From Clostridium tepidiprofundi DSM 19306 (GTDB lineage: Bacteria > Bacillota > Clostridia > Clostridiales > Clostridiaceae): a stretch of 54,884 nt of DNA. Both the position numbers and the translations under genes were made by a program. This document shows positions 26,159-34,352 of this stretch, one piece after another; positions within the stretch are counted from its first letter, which is position 1, and each line of letters starts with the position of its first letter. The notes under the pieces were generated by a model. The model saw nothing but the letters and a program-made list of their open reading frames with translations, searched no databases and was not told the DNA's origin. Where the stretch lies: NCBI RefSeq assembly GCF_001594005.1, contig NZ_LTBA01000018.1, positions 1 to 54,884 of the forward strand, read 5' to 3'.

Positions 26159-27616
26159 ATTAAAATAATAGGGTTAGGTCCTGGTAGTGAGGAGGCACTT
26201 ACTCTAGGAGCTATAAAAATGTTAAAAAATGAGAAACGGGTATATTTAAGAACTAGAATACACCCGACTGTTGAATATATTGATTCAATAGGTATAAATT
26301 ACGAAACATATGATGATAAGTATGAAAGCTATGAAAACTTTGATGAAGTATATAATTCTATTGCAGAAGATTTAATTGAAAAGCATGAAAAATTTAAGGA
26401 TGAGGATATAGTTTATGCTGTCCCTGGACATCCTCTTGTTGCAGAGAAATCGGTTACTATATTGATTGAATTAGCTAAAAAAAGAGGTATTGATACAAAA
26501 ATTGTTCCTGCTGTGAGCTTTGTTGATGCTTTAATGGAGAGTTTGAATATTGATCCAATAGAGGGAATAAAGATAATAGATGCATTTGATATTAATAATC
26601 AAATATTAGATAAGAGAACTGGAATAGTTATAACTCAAGTTTATAATAAATTTATTGCAGCAGAAGTTAAATTGGCTATATCAGAATATTATGGAGATGA
26701 TTTTGAAATTTATTTTGTTAGAGCTGCTGGTATAGAGGGTATGGAAAGTATAAGAAAAATTAGAATTTTTGAATTGGATAGACAGTGTGATATTGATCAT
26801 TTAACTTCGATTTATATCCCAAAAGATCTAAATGTAACAAAAGACTTTAATGATTTGATTGAAATAATCGATATTTTAAGAGGAGAAAATGGATGCCCGT
26901 GGGATAGAGAACAGAATCATGAAACTATAAAAAGATGTTTGATAGAGGAGTGTTATGAGGTTTTAGAGGCAATTGATGAAAAAAATGAAGAAAAACTTAT
27001 CGAAGAATTAGGAGATGTATTGCTTCAAGTAGTATTTCATGCTAAAATTGGTAAGGATGAAGGTTATTTTAATATCAGTGATGTTATAAAAGCTATTTGT
27101 GATAAAATGATATATAGGCATCCACATGTTTTTGGAAAAGCAAATGTTGAAGATTCTAATCAAGTACTGATTAATTGGGATGAATTAAAGAAAAAAGAAA
27201 AAGGGTATGAAAACTATACGGATGAATTGAAGCATATACCTAAAAATTTTCCAGCTTTAATGAGAGCTACAAAAGTACAGAGTAAAGCATCAAAGGTAGG
27301 TTTTGATTGGGAAAGTGTTGAATCTGCATTTGAAAAGGTTGTAGAGGAATATCATGAGGTCAAGGATGTATATAAATCCAATAACAGGGCAAAAATACTA
27401 GAAGAGGTTGGAGATTTAATATTTGCTTGTGTAAATGTAGCTAGATTTCTTAATGTCGATCCAGAAGAGGCTTTGAGTAGCTCTGTAAATAAATTTATTA
27501 ATAGGTTTGAGTTTATTGAAAGCACTGCATCTAGAAGGGGATTAAAACTGAATGAGATGTCATTAGAACAAATGGATGAATTGTGGGATGAAGCTAAAAA
27601 AAATAATATAAATTAA
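26156..27616 (+). CDS. mazG: YabN: tetrapyrrole-methylase-like domain fused to MazG nucleotide pyrophosphohydrolase
   Basis: The 486-aa fusion has an N-terminal SAM-dependent methylase-like domain (MIKIIGLGPGSEEALTLGA, YAVPGHPLVAEKSV; about 1-220). The C-terminal MazG domains (about 225-480) show the metal-binding EECYEVLEAID and EELGDVLLQVVFHA, then a second EEVGDLIFACVN. MazG hydrolyses NTPs, including abnormal ones, to NMP and PPi. The role of the methylase domain is unknown. The position matches yabN of Bacillus. The start ATG has no close ribosome site; see the stem-loop module. Confidence 0.94.
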   Translation: MIKIIGLGPGSEEALTLGAIKMLKNEKRVYLRTRIHPTVEYIDSIGINYETYDDKYESYENFDEVYNSIAEDLIEKHEKFKDEDIVYAVPGHPLVAEKSVTILIELAKKRGIDTKIVPAVSFVDALMESLNIDPIEGIKIIDAFDINNQILDKRTGIVITQVYNKFIAAEVKLAISEYYGDDFEIYFVRAAGIEGMESIRKIRIFELDRQCDIDHLTSIYIPKDLNVTKDFNDLIEIIDILRGENGCPWDREQNHETIKRCLIEECYEVLEAIDEKNEEKLIEELGDVLLQVVFHAKIGKDEGYFNISDVIKAICDKMIYRHPHVFGKANVEDSNQVLINWDELKKKEKGYENYTDELKHIPKNFPALMRATKVQSKASKVGFDWESVESAFEKVVEEYHEVKDVYKSNNRAKILEEVGDLIFACVNVARFLNVDPEEALSSSVNKFINRFEFIESTASRRGLKLNEMSLEQMDELWDEAKKNNIN

Positions 27617-27817
27617 AATATATTTAAGTAATATTTATATCAAAAAGAAGGAATTTTAAATCTTTTGAAGAATATGCTATCTTATAAAATAAGTAGTCTT
27701 TTCATAAGGTAGTATAGTACACGTATTGACATTAAAATATTTTTAGTGTTTGTATGTTTGTGCTTAAATTTTCTATCTTATGAAAAAGCATAAAAATATT
27801 ATAAAAACAATAATTAT
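27617..27817. other. Gap between mazG and the HU leader: complementary words and a weak promoter
   Basis: CTATCTTAT occurs at 27677-27685 and 27773-27781. Between them ATAAGGTAG (27704-27712) can pair with either. TTGACA at 27726-27731 is followed after 18 nt by TTGTAT, a possible HU promoter. No gene is seen. Confidence 0.4.
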
Positions 27818-28085
27818 GAGGAGGTGAAGACTGATTTCTGCAGTATCATAGGAAGGCAAGATTGTTTCTTTAATGTGATATAGACAAAGAGAGGTTTCAT
27901 TTATAGGTACATATAAGGGTATACATAGTTGTTGTTTATGTCATAGTTAAAGGGTATTAATAATCTATCTTTAGATTATTAATTATAGTAATTATAATGT
28001 GTGTTCTGTGAGGCTGCCATACTGTTTAAGTATGAAAACTAAGATAAAGAAATTTATCGATGTTTTAGAAATCAGAGTAAAGATG
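27818..28085 (+). promoter_or_regulatory. HU leader: ribosome site separated from ATG by a 9-bp helix closing a 227-nt loop
   Basis: A near-perfect ribosome site, GAGGAGGTGA (27818-27827), lies 255 nt before the HU ATG. Just after it, CTGATTTCT (27831-27839) is an exact complement of AGAAATCAG (28067-28075), which lies 7 nt before the ATG. Folding this helix leaves 3 nt and 7 nt of linker. The loop itself is hairpin-rich. TAATAATCTA/TAGATTATTA lies near 27957-27980, CATACT-GTTTA-AGTATG near 28018-28034, and GATAAA-GAAA-TTTATC near 28043-28058. No good ribosome site lies directly before the ATG. Pairings are seen; function is inferred. Confidence 0.55.
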
Positions 28086-28358
28086 AATAAAGCAGAATTA
28101 ATTACTCGCATGAGTGAAAAATCAAACTTAAAAAAGAAAGATGTAGAAGTGGTTTTAAAAGCATTTATTGAAACTGTTGAAGAAGCTCTTGAGCAAAAGG
28201 AAAAGGTTCAATTAATAGGATTTGGAACATTTGAAACAAGAGAAAGAGCTGAAAGAAAAGGAAGAAATCCAAGAACAAAGGAAGAAATTACAATTCCTGC
28301 ATCTACTGTTCCAGTTTTCAAAGCAGGTAAAGAGTTCAAGGAAAGAGTTAATAAATAG
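28083..28358 (+). CDS. hup: HU-family DNA-binding protein
   Basis: The 91-aa protein matches HU throughout: MNKAELITRMSEKSNLKKKD, then FIETVEEALEQKEKVQLIGFG, then the DNA-binding arm ERKGRNPRTKEEITIPAS and VPVFKAGKEFKE. HU bends and compacts DNA. The start is fixed by the canonical MNKAELI; upstream in-frame codons would add a basic 28-residue extension that HU proteins lack. The sequence before this ATG (AGTAAAG) is a poor ribosome site; a strong one lies 255 nt upstream behind a potential long helix. A terminator follows. Confidence 0.95.
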   Translation: MNKAELITRMSEKSNLKKKDVEVVLKAFIETVEEALEQKEKVQLIGFGTFETRERAERKGRNPRTKEEITIPASTVPVFKAGKEFKERVNK

Positions 28359-28365
28359 TTTACTT

Positions 28366-28395
28366 AAAACCTAGATGAAAATCTAGGTTTTATTT
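28366..28395 (+). terminator. Terminator after HU
   Basis: AAAACCTAGAT and ATCTAGGTTTT form an 11-bp stem followed by ATTT. Confidence 0.85.
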
Positions 28396-28411
28396 GTAAG
28401 GGGGATATATC

Positions 28412-28666
28412 ATGAGATTAGATAAATATTTAAAAGTATCAAGAATAATTAAAAGAAGAACTAAAGCTAAAGAAATATGTGAAAGTGGAAGAGTATTTAT
28501 TAATGGTAAACTGGCAAAGCCAAGCACAAATGTAAATGAAGGCGATATCATAGAAATCCAGTTTGCTAAACAAATACTAAAAGCGAAGATTATAAACATT
28601 GTTCAGCATGTTAAAAAAGAAGAAGCAAAAGAAATGTATGAAATCATTTCAGGAGTAGAAGAGTAA
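28412..28666 (+). CDS. rqcP: S4-domain RNA-binding protein RqcP (YabO/Hsp15 family)
   Basis: The 84-aa protein consists mainly of an S4 RNA-binding domain: MRLDKYLKVSRIIKRRTKAK, then SGRVFINGKLAKPSTNVNEG. In Bacillus RqcP acts with RqcH in tagging nascent chains on obstructed 60S-equivalent (50S) subunits with alanine tails. The ribosome site is AAGGGGGATATATC. The position between mazG/HU and yabP matches Bacillus yabO. A terminator separates it from yabP. Confidence 0.92.
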   Translation: MRLDKYLKVSRIIKRRTKAKEICESGRVFINGKLAKPSTNVNEGDIIEIQFAKQILKAKIINIVQHVKKEEAKEMYEIISGVEE

Positions 28667-28680
28667 TATATTTTAATTTT

Positions 28681-28735
28681 AAAGTCGCTAGCTGTCAGAA
28701 CAAATTGATGTTTTGGTTGCTAGCGACTTTTGTTT
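28681..28735 (+). terminator. Terminator after rqcP
   Basis: AAAGTCGCTAGC (28681-28692) and GCTAGCGACTTT (28719-28730) form a 12-bp stem with a 26-nt loop, followed by TGTTT. Confidence 0.8.
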
Positions 28736-28915
28736 GCCAGTATTTAAGGATTTTTAGACACTATGTTATACAAGATTTTAGTTTTATGTTATAAGTGATT
28801 GTTGGCTACTTTTAGAAAAGTATGTATTTTTTCAATATATTTATGCATATATTTATAAAGGGAATTAAGATATTTGTATTGTTATATTTATTTTTGGGAG
28901 GTAATCGAAGTTATT

Positions 28916-29209
28916 ATGGAAGAAAAGATGGAAATGAATATAGGGGATAGTAAAAGTAATTTGTTTTTGGAAAATAGAGAGAAGATAGAAAGCAATGGAG
29001 TTATAGAAGTTATCAGTTTTAACGAGGAAGAAATTGTTTTAAATACAAAATTAGGAATTCTTAAAATTGAAGGGGAGGACCTAAAGATGAACAAGTTGGA
29101 TGTTCATAATGGGGATATAAGTATAAGTGGTAAAATCAATTCCTGTATATATACTTCTGATAAAAAGAGTAAAAATAAAGAAAGCATATTTGCTAAACTT
29201 TTCAAGTAG
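28916..29209 (+). CDS. yabP: Sporulation protein YabP
   Basis: The 97-aa protein matches YabP, a spore-coat/cortex-related protein made in the mother cell. Key stretches are LFLENREKIESNGVIEVISF, then LNTKLGILKIEGEDLKMNKL and GDISISGKINSCIY. It is followed 8 nt later by yabQ as in Bacillus. The start is uncertain: ATG at 28916 has GGGAGG 14 nt upstream, which is long, and ATG at 28928 is even farther from it. Confidence 0.9.
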   Translation: MEEKMEMNIGDSKSNLFLENREKIESNGVIEVISFNEEEIVLNTKLGILKIEGEDLKMNKLDVHNGDISISGKINSCIYTSDKKSKNKESIFAKLFK

Positions 29210-29217
29210 ACAAACTT

Positions 29218-29613
29218 ATGTTGATATCGATTTGTTTTCAAATAAGATTAATATTTTTTAGTTTAGTTGCAGGTATATTTACAGGGATTTTATTTGACAT
29301 TTATAGACTTTTAAGAGGATTAAAAACCCCAAATAAATATGTTACGTTTGTAGAAGATGTATTATTTTGGATTTTGGGGTCTATTTTGGTGTTTTTATTT
29401 TTATTGTATACTGATTATGCATATGTTAGTATATATATATACTTAATAATTTTTTTAGGTATAGTTATATATATTAAATTTTGCAGTGATATCATTATTT
29501 CAATTTTAATTATTGTTTTTGGAAGTATAAGTAAAGTGTTAAGGATATTAGGTAAATGTATTGTTTTTCCATTTAACAGTTTAACATATAATTTAAAGCA
29601 TAGAAAAAAATAA
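29218..29613 (+). CDS. yabQ: Spore cortex biosynthesis protein YabQ
   Basis: A 131-aa membrane protein with about four hydrophobic segments. Its GIFTGILFDIYRLLRGLKTP segment and following VEDVLFWIL are typical of YabQ, which is needed for spore cortex formation. It lies directly after yabP and before divIC in the conserved order. The ATG has only a weak ribosome site, which suggests coupling to yabP. Confidence 0.9.
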   Translation: MLISICFQIRLIFFSLVAGIFTGILFDIYRLLRGLKTPNKYVTFVEDVLFWILGSILVFLFLLYTDYAYVSIYIYLIIFLGIVIYIKFCSDIIISILIIVFGSISKVLRILGKCIVFPFNSLTYNLKHRKK

Positions 29614-29660
29614 TAGGTTTATTTAATTTTATTATGTTCATTGAATGGAAGTGTGTTATA

Positions 29661-29963
29661 ATGAAGAAGTATGTTAGAATAAGTAATATATTTTTGAGTT
29701 TATTACTGGTATATACTGTATATTCATGTATATCACAAAGAATTATTATGAAAAATCAAGAACGTGAGTTAAAAACATGGAAAAACGAATTGAGCAGAGT
29801 AAAGAGAAAAAATCAAGAATTAAAAGATATGGTAGATATGATTCACAATAATCCTCAGAAATGGTATGAAAAACAAGCTAGGGAAAAGCTTGGGCTAATA
29901 AAACCGGGGGAGATTCCTGTGCTTGATAGTAATAGTCAAGTAGATAAAAATACAAGCAAATAG
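29661..29963 (+). CDS. divIC: Septum formation initiator DivIC/FtsL family
   Basis: The 100-aa single-span membrane protein has a short cytoplasmic N-terminus, a membrane segment (about 8-28) and a coiled coil (about 32-62). Its extracytoplasmic tail has ARE-KLGLIKPGEIP, the usual DivIC ending. DivIC joins FtsL and DivIB in the divisome. The start ATG follows GGAAGTGTGTTATA; an in-frame upstream ATG lacks a ribosome site. Length is normal. Confidence 0.9.
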   Translation: MKKYVRISNIFLSLLLVYTVYSCISQRIIMKNQERELKTWKNELSRVKRKNQELKDMVDMIHNNPQKWYEKQAREKLGLIKPGEIPVLDSNSQVDKNTSK

Positions 29964-30039
29964 ATAAAAGAATATGAAAAAATGCTAAAATTAATTAATA
30001 TATTAAATAAATATTTAATTTAAGGAGGATAATTTTTTA

Positions 30040-30456
30040 ATGTCATTAAAACCAGGAAACATTGTAGAAGGCAAAGTAGTTAATATCACCAAATTTGGAG
30101 CATTTGTAGAAGTGGAGGGGAAGATAGGACTACTGCATATTTCAGAAATTTCAAATAGTTACGTAAAAGATGTTAGTGAATATCTAAAAGAAAATGATAT
30201 TGTTAAGGTTAAAATTGTATCAATTGGAGAAGATGGTAAAATAAGCTTATCGATTAAGCAGGCTAACTTGGAAGAACAAAAAAAGTCATGTAAACCTGAA
30301 GAAGTGGATTGGAATAGCAAAAAAAGGAAAACAAATTCTATTGACTTTGAAGATACGCTATCTAAGTTCTTGAAAGAAAGTGAAGAAAAGTTTAAGGATT
30401 TAAAAAATTATAAAAATCTTAAAAATGGTACATATGCTAAAAAGAAAAATAGATAG
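30040..30456 (+). CDS. yabR: S1-domain RNA-binding protein (YabR-like)
   Basis: The 138-aa protein has one S1 domain (residues 1-72): GNIVEGKVVNITKFGAFVEV, then GKIGLLHISEISNSYV and VKVKIVSIGEDGKISLSIKQ. A lysine-rich tail follows. It matches Bacillus YabR in place, after divIC. The precise role is unknown. The ribosome site is AAGGAGGATAATTTTTTA. A terminator follows. Confidence 0.92.
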   Translation: MSLKPGNIVEGKVVNITKFGAFVEVEGKIGLLHISEISNSYVKDVSEYLKENDIVKVKIVSIGEDGKISLSIKQANLEEQKKSCKPEEVDWNSKKRKTNSIDFEDTLSKFLKESEEKFKDLKNYKNLKNGTYAKKKNR

Positions 30457-30468
30457 TTGAAATTATAT

Positions 30469-30500
30469 TGCTGGAGATGATTATGTTTCCAGCATTTTAT
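30469..30500 (+). terminator. Terminator after yabR
   Basis: TGCTGGA and TCCAGCA form a 7-bp stem followed by TTTTATTATT. Confidence 0.8.
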
Positions 30501-30513
30501 TATTGATTTTATA

Positions 30514-30560
30514 AGACTCCCATTTCTATAAGGGGGAGATTGAAGTTTTTTGCTTCAGGT
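30514..30560. repeat. Dispersed hairpin repeat, copy 4 (best preserved)
   Basis: GACTCCCATTTCTATAAG, then GGGGAGATTGAAG, then TTTTTTGCTTCAGG. CTCCC/GGGAG and GAAG/CTTC give two hairpins, and CTTCAGGT pairs with ACCTGAAG just beyond (to about 30592). Related copies lie at 13,933, 22,188 and 24,387, each just after a terminator. The layout resembles the hairpin at IS200/IS605 right ends. Confidence 0.6.
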
Positions 30561-30615
30561 GTAGTAGAGTTTTTACCTGAAGTTCCGATGTTTTGATAGC
30601 GAATTTAAAAATGTA

Positions 30616-30644
30616 TTGACATATATTAAGCTATGATATATAAT
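30616..30644 (+). promoter_or_regulatory. Strong sigma-A promoter of the tRNA cluster
   Basis: TTGACA (30616-30621), a 17-nt spacer and TATAAT (30639-30644), 30 nt before the first tRNA. Confidence 0.9.
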
Positions 30645-30674
30645 AGTATACGTCTTGTTGATATTGTTTTACAT

Positions 30675-30763
30675 GCTGGAGTGGCGGAACTGGCAGACGC
30701 ACAGGACTTAAAATCCTGCGGTGGTTAAACACCGTACCGGTTCGATTCCGGTCTTCAGCACCA
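30675..30763 (+). tRNA. tRNA-Leu (TAA), copy 1
   Basis: The 89-nt class II tRNA has acceptor GCTGGAG/CTTCAGC, anticodon loop CTTAAAA (TAA), a long variable arm GGTGG...CACC and an encoded CCA. Two more identical copies follow. Confidence 0.97.
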
Positions 30764-30768
30764 AATAA

Positions 30769-30844
<76 letters not shown>

Positions 30845-30866
30845 ACTCACTTGTGTGGGTTTTTTA
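30845..30866 (+). terminator. Terminator between tRNA blocks
   Basis: ACTCAC and GTGGGT form a 6-bp stem followed by TTTTT. Confidence 0.65.
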
Positions 30867-30930
30867 TTTTGCAAAAATTTTAGTGTGGATTTTTGAGTAG
30901 ATATCTATTAAAATTTTTTAAAAAAATTTG

Positions 30931-30959
30931 TTGACAACAAGTTGTTATTAATATATAAT
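30931..30959 (+). promoter_or_regulatory. Second sigma-A promoter of the tRNA cluster
   Basis: TTGACA (30931-30936), a 17-nt spacer and TATAAT (30954-30959). Confidence 0.9.
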
Positions 30960-30990
30960 AACACTTGTCGTTAGGACAGAGGTTGGTTAT

Positions 30991-31079
30991 GCTGGAGTGG
31001 CGGAACTGGCAGACGCACAGGACTTAAAATCCTGCGGTGGTTAAACACCGTACCGGTTCGATTCCGGTCTTCAGCACCA
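30991..31079 (+). tRNA. tRNA-Leu (TAA), copy 2
   Basis: Identical in sequence to copy 1, with CCA encoded. It begins the second block of the array, driven by the promoter at 30931. Confidence 0.97.
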
Positions 31080-31085
31080 AAATAA

Positions 31086-31161
<76 letters not shown>

Positions 31162-31165
31162 TTGT

Positions 31166-31242
31166 GGCGGAATAGCTCAGCTGGCTAGAGCATTCGGTTC
31201 ATACCCGAAGTGTCGTAGGTTCAAGTCCTATTTCCGCTACCA
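31166..31242 (+). tRNA. Elongator tRNA-Met (CAT), copy 1
   Basis: The 77-nt tRNA has acceptor GGCGGAA/TTCCGCT with a G1-T72 wobble, anticodon arm TTCGG-TTCATAC-CCGAA and an encoded CCA. It differs from the initiator at both the acceptor and the anticodon stem. Ile2(CAT) is considered less likely because the body is the usual clostridial elongator Met sequence. Confidence 0.9.
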
Positions 31243-31272
31243 TTATTTTGAATTTTATACTGTCTTGATTAT

Positions 31273-31361
31273 GCTGGAGTGGCGGAACTGGCAGACGCAC
31301 AGGACTTAAAATCCTGCGGTGGTTAAACACCGTACCGGTTCGATTCCGGTCTTCAGCACCA
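31273..31361 (+). tRNA. tRNA-Leu (TAA), copy 3
   Basis: Identical to copies 1 and 2; first gene of the third block. Confidence 0.97.
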
Positions 31362-31367
31362 AAATAA

Positions 31368-31443
<76 letters not shown>

Positions 31444-31446
31444 TAT

Positions 31447-31523
31447 GGCGGAATAGCTCAGCTGGCTAGAGCATTCGGTTCATACCCGAAGTGTCGTAGG
31501 TTCAAGTCCTATTTCCGCTACCA
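31447..31523 (+). tRNA. Elongator tRNA-Met (CAT), copy 2
   Basis: Identical to the copy at 31166. It ends the array. Confidence 0.9.
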
Positions 31524-31527
31524 TGAG

Positions 31528-31555
31528 GCTCACAGATTTAATCTGTGAGCTTTTT
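31528..31555 (+). terminator. Terminator of the tRNA cluster
   Basis: GCTCACAGAT and ATCTGTGAGC form a 10-bp stem with a 3-nt loop followed by TTTTT. Confidence 0.92.
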
Positions 31556-31853
31556 GCATTAAACGACAAAATACATTTTTCAAAATAGCTTTTCAAAAAA
31601 ATTCATACCATATATTGTGGGTTTATATGGTATATGCTATATATTGTGGTTATTTGATGAATCTATTGTTATCATTAGTTTGCTTGGTTAGAATGCTATT
31701 TGTTTTCTATGAATAAAATAGTAAATTTTGTATAATATTATATATTAATGTCTTACGAAAAAAATAACACACATCACCAAATGACAATTATTTCCAATGA
31801 ATATTGTTATAATTAATATTGTAGTTTACAATAATTGGGTGGGTGGTGTGATA

Positions 31854-34241
31854 ATGCAATATGGAGTAGATATTTTCCCTTACAGGAGAGCTAATAATAA
31901 GAATTCTACAAAAAAAACCGAAAGGATGTTTGACTATAATATTATTCTAAAATATGTAAAGTATTTTTTGATATGTTTTTTTATCAGTAGAGTAAAGTTT
32001 ATTAATAATTTTGCTCCTTTTGGAATAGTATTTTTCATATCTATTATCATGTATGTAGATAATATAACATCTTTTGTAGCAGCGTTAGCTACTTTTTTGG
32101 GTAGTTTTACTGTGCAACACAGTGTAGAAAGTATTGTTATGAATGCTATAATTATAGGAGTTGTTTTAAGTATTAATTATTTCTATTGCAAGGAAGCAAA
32201 AAAAACTAAGTTGATTGTTATCTCTATTATAATATTTATGAATTTTTTGATTAATAATATTTTTATTAGAGATTTAAGTGTTGAAATTTCTATATTAAAT
32301 TCTATGTTGGAATTTGCTTGTATATTACCTATGTATTATATTATGAATTTTGGAATACTATCTTTTAGAAGACTAAATAAAAAGGATTCATATACTAACG
32401 AAGAAATTATCAGTATGGGAATAATTGTGGGATTATTGGCAGCAGGTACGTGGGGCATTACGGTGTATACTATTTCCATAATGAACATATTTGGATTATT
32501 AATTGCAGTAATAATGGGGTATATTTATGGAAGTGGTGTTGGTACAGCAACAGGAGTAGCTTTGGGACTTATAATGGGCATATCAAATCAAAATATGCTT
32601 GTGTTTGTAAGTATGTTTGGATTATCAGGACTTGTTTCAGGTATATTTAAAAAAACGGGTAAATGGTTATCTGCTGCTGCGTATATGGTTACATTTTTAA
32701 TAATTCAAATATACATAAAGGATGTTAGCCAATTTAAAATTATTGAGGGGATAATTTCTTGTATAATATTTTTGGTGGTTAGTAATAAGGCGTATAATAT
32801 ACTTTATTTGGATTTAAATAATTATGGCACTAAATCAAGTGTAAGCGAAGGTTATATGGATGTTGTTAAAAATGTTTTTACGGAAAGGCTAGATGCTTTT
32901 TCAAAAACATTAATTAATTTGTCGGATGCATTAATTAATTTATCAGACAATGATAAGCTGATTTTAAAGAGTAAAAGTTCGGAACTTGTAGAAAATCTTG
33001 CAGATAGGGTTTGTTCAGATTGCGATATGAATTCCATATGTTGGAGAAGAGAATTATATTTTACCTATTCATATTTTTTTGAAATGATTGAAAATTTTCA
33101 GAATGATAAAAATGAGATACCAAAGGAACTTTGCAAGAAGTGTATTAAAAATGATGAATTGATTAAAAATACGAAAGAACTTGTAAATAATTATATTATA
33201 AATGAGATAAAGAGAAAGAGTTTGAGTGAAGGAAGAGAACTTTTAGCAAATCAAATAGGAAATATTGCAAATTATGCTAAAGAAATAAGCAAAAATATTG
33301 ATAATGAAATAGTATTGGATAGTATATTGAGAAGAAATTTAAAAAAAGCATTATATAAAAATAACATAAATTATTATGATGTAATTTGTTTTGAGAATTC
33401 AAGAGGAATACTTACTATTAAACTTATGTTAAAGGAATTTAAAGATAAGGAAAATTGTATTGAAACTATACTTTCAGTGATAAATGCTGAATCGAATAAA
33501 CAAATGATTATTGAAAATGATGAAATTAATTTTGATATAAATACAAATTTATATAGTTTAGTTTTTAAACAAAGACCTAAATACAGTATTATGGCTTATG
33601 GAGTAGGAAAATGTAAAGAAGGAGAAAAATATAGTGGAGATAGCTATGATTATTATAAATTAAAAGATGGTGATTTTATTGCAGCTATTAGTGACGGTAT
33701 GGGGTCTGGTCCTCAAGCAGGGAGAGAGAGTAAAGCTGTTCTTAAACTTATAAAGAGCTATACTAATGCGGGATTGAGTAAATTTACTGCAATAAATGCT
33801 GTGAATTCTATGATGGCTATGAAATTTTCAGAGGAAGAAAAATTTTCCACTGTTGATTTATGTAGTATTGATTTGTATACTGGAAATGCGGAGTTTATGA
33901 AAGTCGGAGCGGTTGCTAGCTTTATTAAATCAGGAGAAGAAGTTGAAGTTATAAAATCAAAGACTCTTCCTATGGGCATATTGGACAAGGTTGATATAGA
34001 TGTTAATGATAGGAGAGTAAAAGATGGAGATTTGATAATAATGCTTAGTGATGGAGCTTTGGATTATAATGATGATAATATAGGCAAAAATGAATGGATA
34101 ATAGAATATCTTAAAGGTAAAAAGTGTGATGAGCCTAAACAAATTGCACAAGGACTGTTAAGTGAAGCTATTAAACTGAGTGACTATAAAACACGAGATG
34201 ATATTACAATAGTTGTTTTAAAGGTTGATAAAGTATATTAA
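31854..34241 (+). CDS. spoIIE: Stage II sporulation protein E (serine phosphatase)
   Basis: The 795-aa protein has about ten membrane helices in its N-terminal part (roughly 20-310), a central region for septal targeting, and a C-terminal PP2C-type phosphatase domain. That domain includes SYDYYKLKDGDFIAAISDGM, SDGMGSGPQAGRES and IIMLSDGALDY. SpoIIE sits at the polar septum and dephosphorylates SpoIIAA to switch on sigma-F. The start ATG follows GGGTGGTGTGATA; the in-frame upstream ATG lacks a ribosome site. About 300 nt upstream hold no gene, only AT-rich DNA with an ATATATTGTGG direct repeat. Confidence 0.96.
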   Translation: MQYGVDIFPYRRANNKNSTKKTERMFDYNIILKYVKYFLICFFISRVKFINNFAPFGIVFFISIIMYVDNITSFVAALATFLGSFTVQHSVESIVMNAIIIGVVLSINYFYCKEAKKTKLIVISIIIFMNFLINNIFIRDLSVEISILNSMLEFACILPMYYIMNFGILSFRRLNKKDSYTNEEIISMGIIVGLLAAGTWGITVYTISIMNIFGLLIAVIMGYIYGSGVGTATGVALGLIMGISNQNMLVFVSMFGLSGLVSGIFKKTGKWLSAAAYMVTFLIIQIYIKDVSQFKIIEGIISCIIFLVVSNKAYNILYLDLNNYGTKSSVSEGYMDVVKNVFTERLDAFSKTLINLSDALINLSDNDKLILKSKSSELVENLADRVCSDCDMNSICWRRELYFTYSYFFEMIENFQNDKNEIPKELCKKCIKNDELIKNTKELVNNYIINEIKRKSLSEGRELLANQIGNIANYAKEISKNIDNEIVLDSILRRNLKKALYKNNINYYDVICFENSRGILTIKLMLKEFKDKENCIETILSVINAESNKQMIIENDEINFDINTNLYSLVFKQRPKYSIMAYGVGKCKEGEKYSGDSYDYYKLKDGDFIAAISDGMGSGPQAGRESKAVLKLIKSYTNAGLSKFTAINAVNSMMAMKFSEEEKFSTVDLCSIDLYTGNAEFMKVGAVASFIKSGEEVEVIKSKTLPMGILDKVDIDVNDRRVKDGDLIIMLSDGALDYNDDNIGKNEWIIEYLKGKKCDEPKQIAQGLLSEAIKLSDYKTRDDITIVVLKVDKVY

Positions 34242-34242
34242 T

Positions 34243-34293
34243 TTAACATAATTAGGTGAATACTAATAGTATGTATTCACCTAATTATGTTAA
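34243..34293. terminator. Perfect 21-bp palindrome after spoIIE
   Basis: The arms at 34243-34263 and 34273-34293 (TTAACATAATTAGGTGAATAC and its complement, 9-nt loop) would give a very stable hairpin, probably ending the spoIIE transcript. Only short T-runs flank it, so it may work in both directions or be a processing signal. Confidence 0.6.
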
Positions 34294-34352
34294 TATAGTA
34301 TGTGTGGTATAATTGTTAGGTAAAAAAGTTTTTAAATGGGAGGCACAGTTGC

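Noticed and set aside
27840-28066. Group I or group II intron or IS in the HU leader loop
   Set aside because: No group II 5' GUGYG or domain V, no recognisable group I core, no transposase or terminal repeats, and the loop is too short for most such elements.
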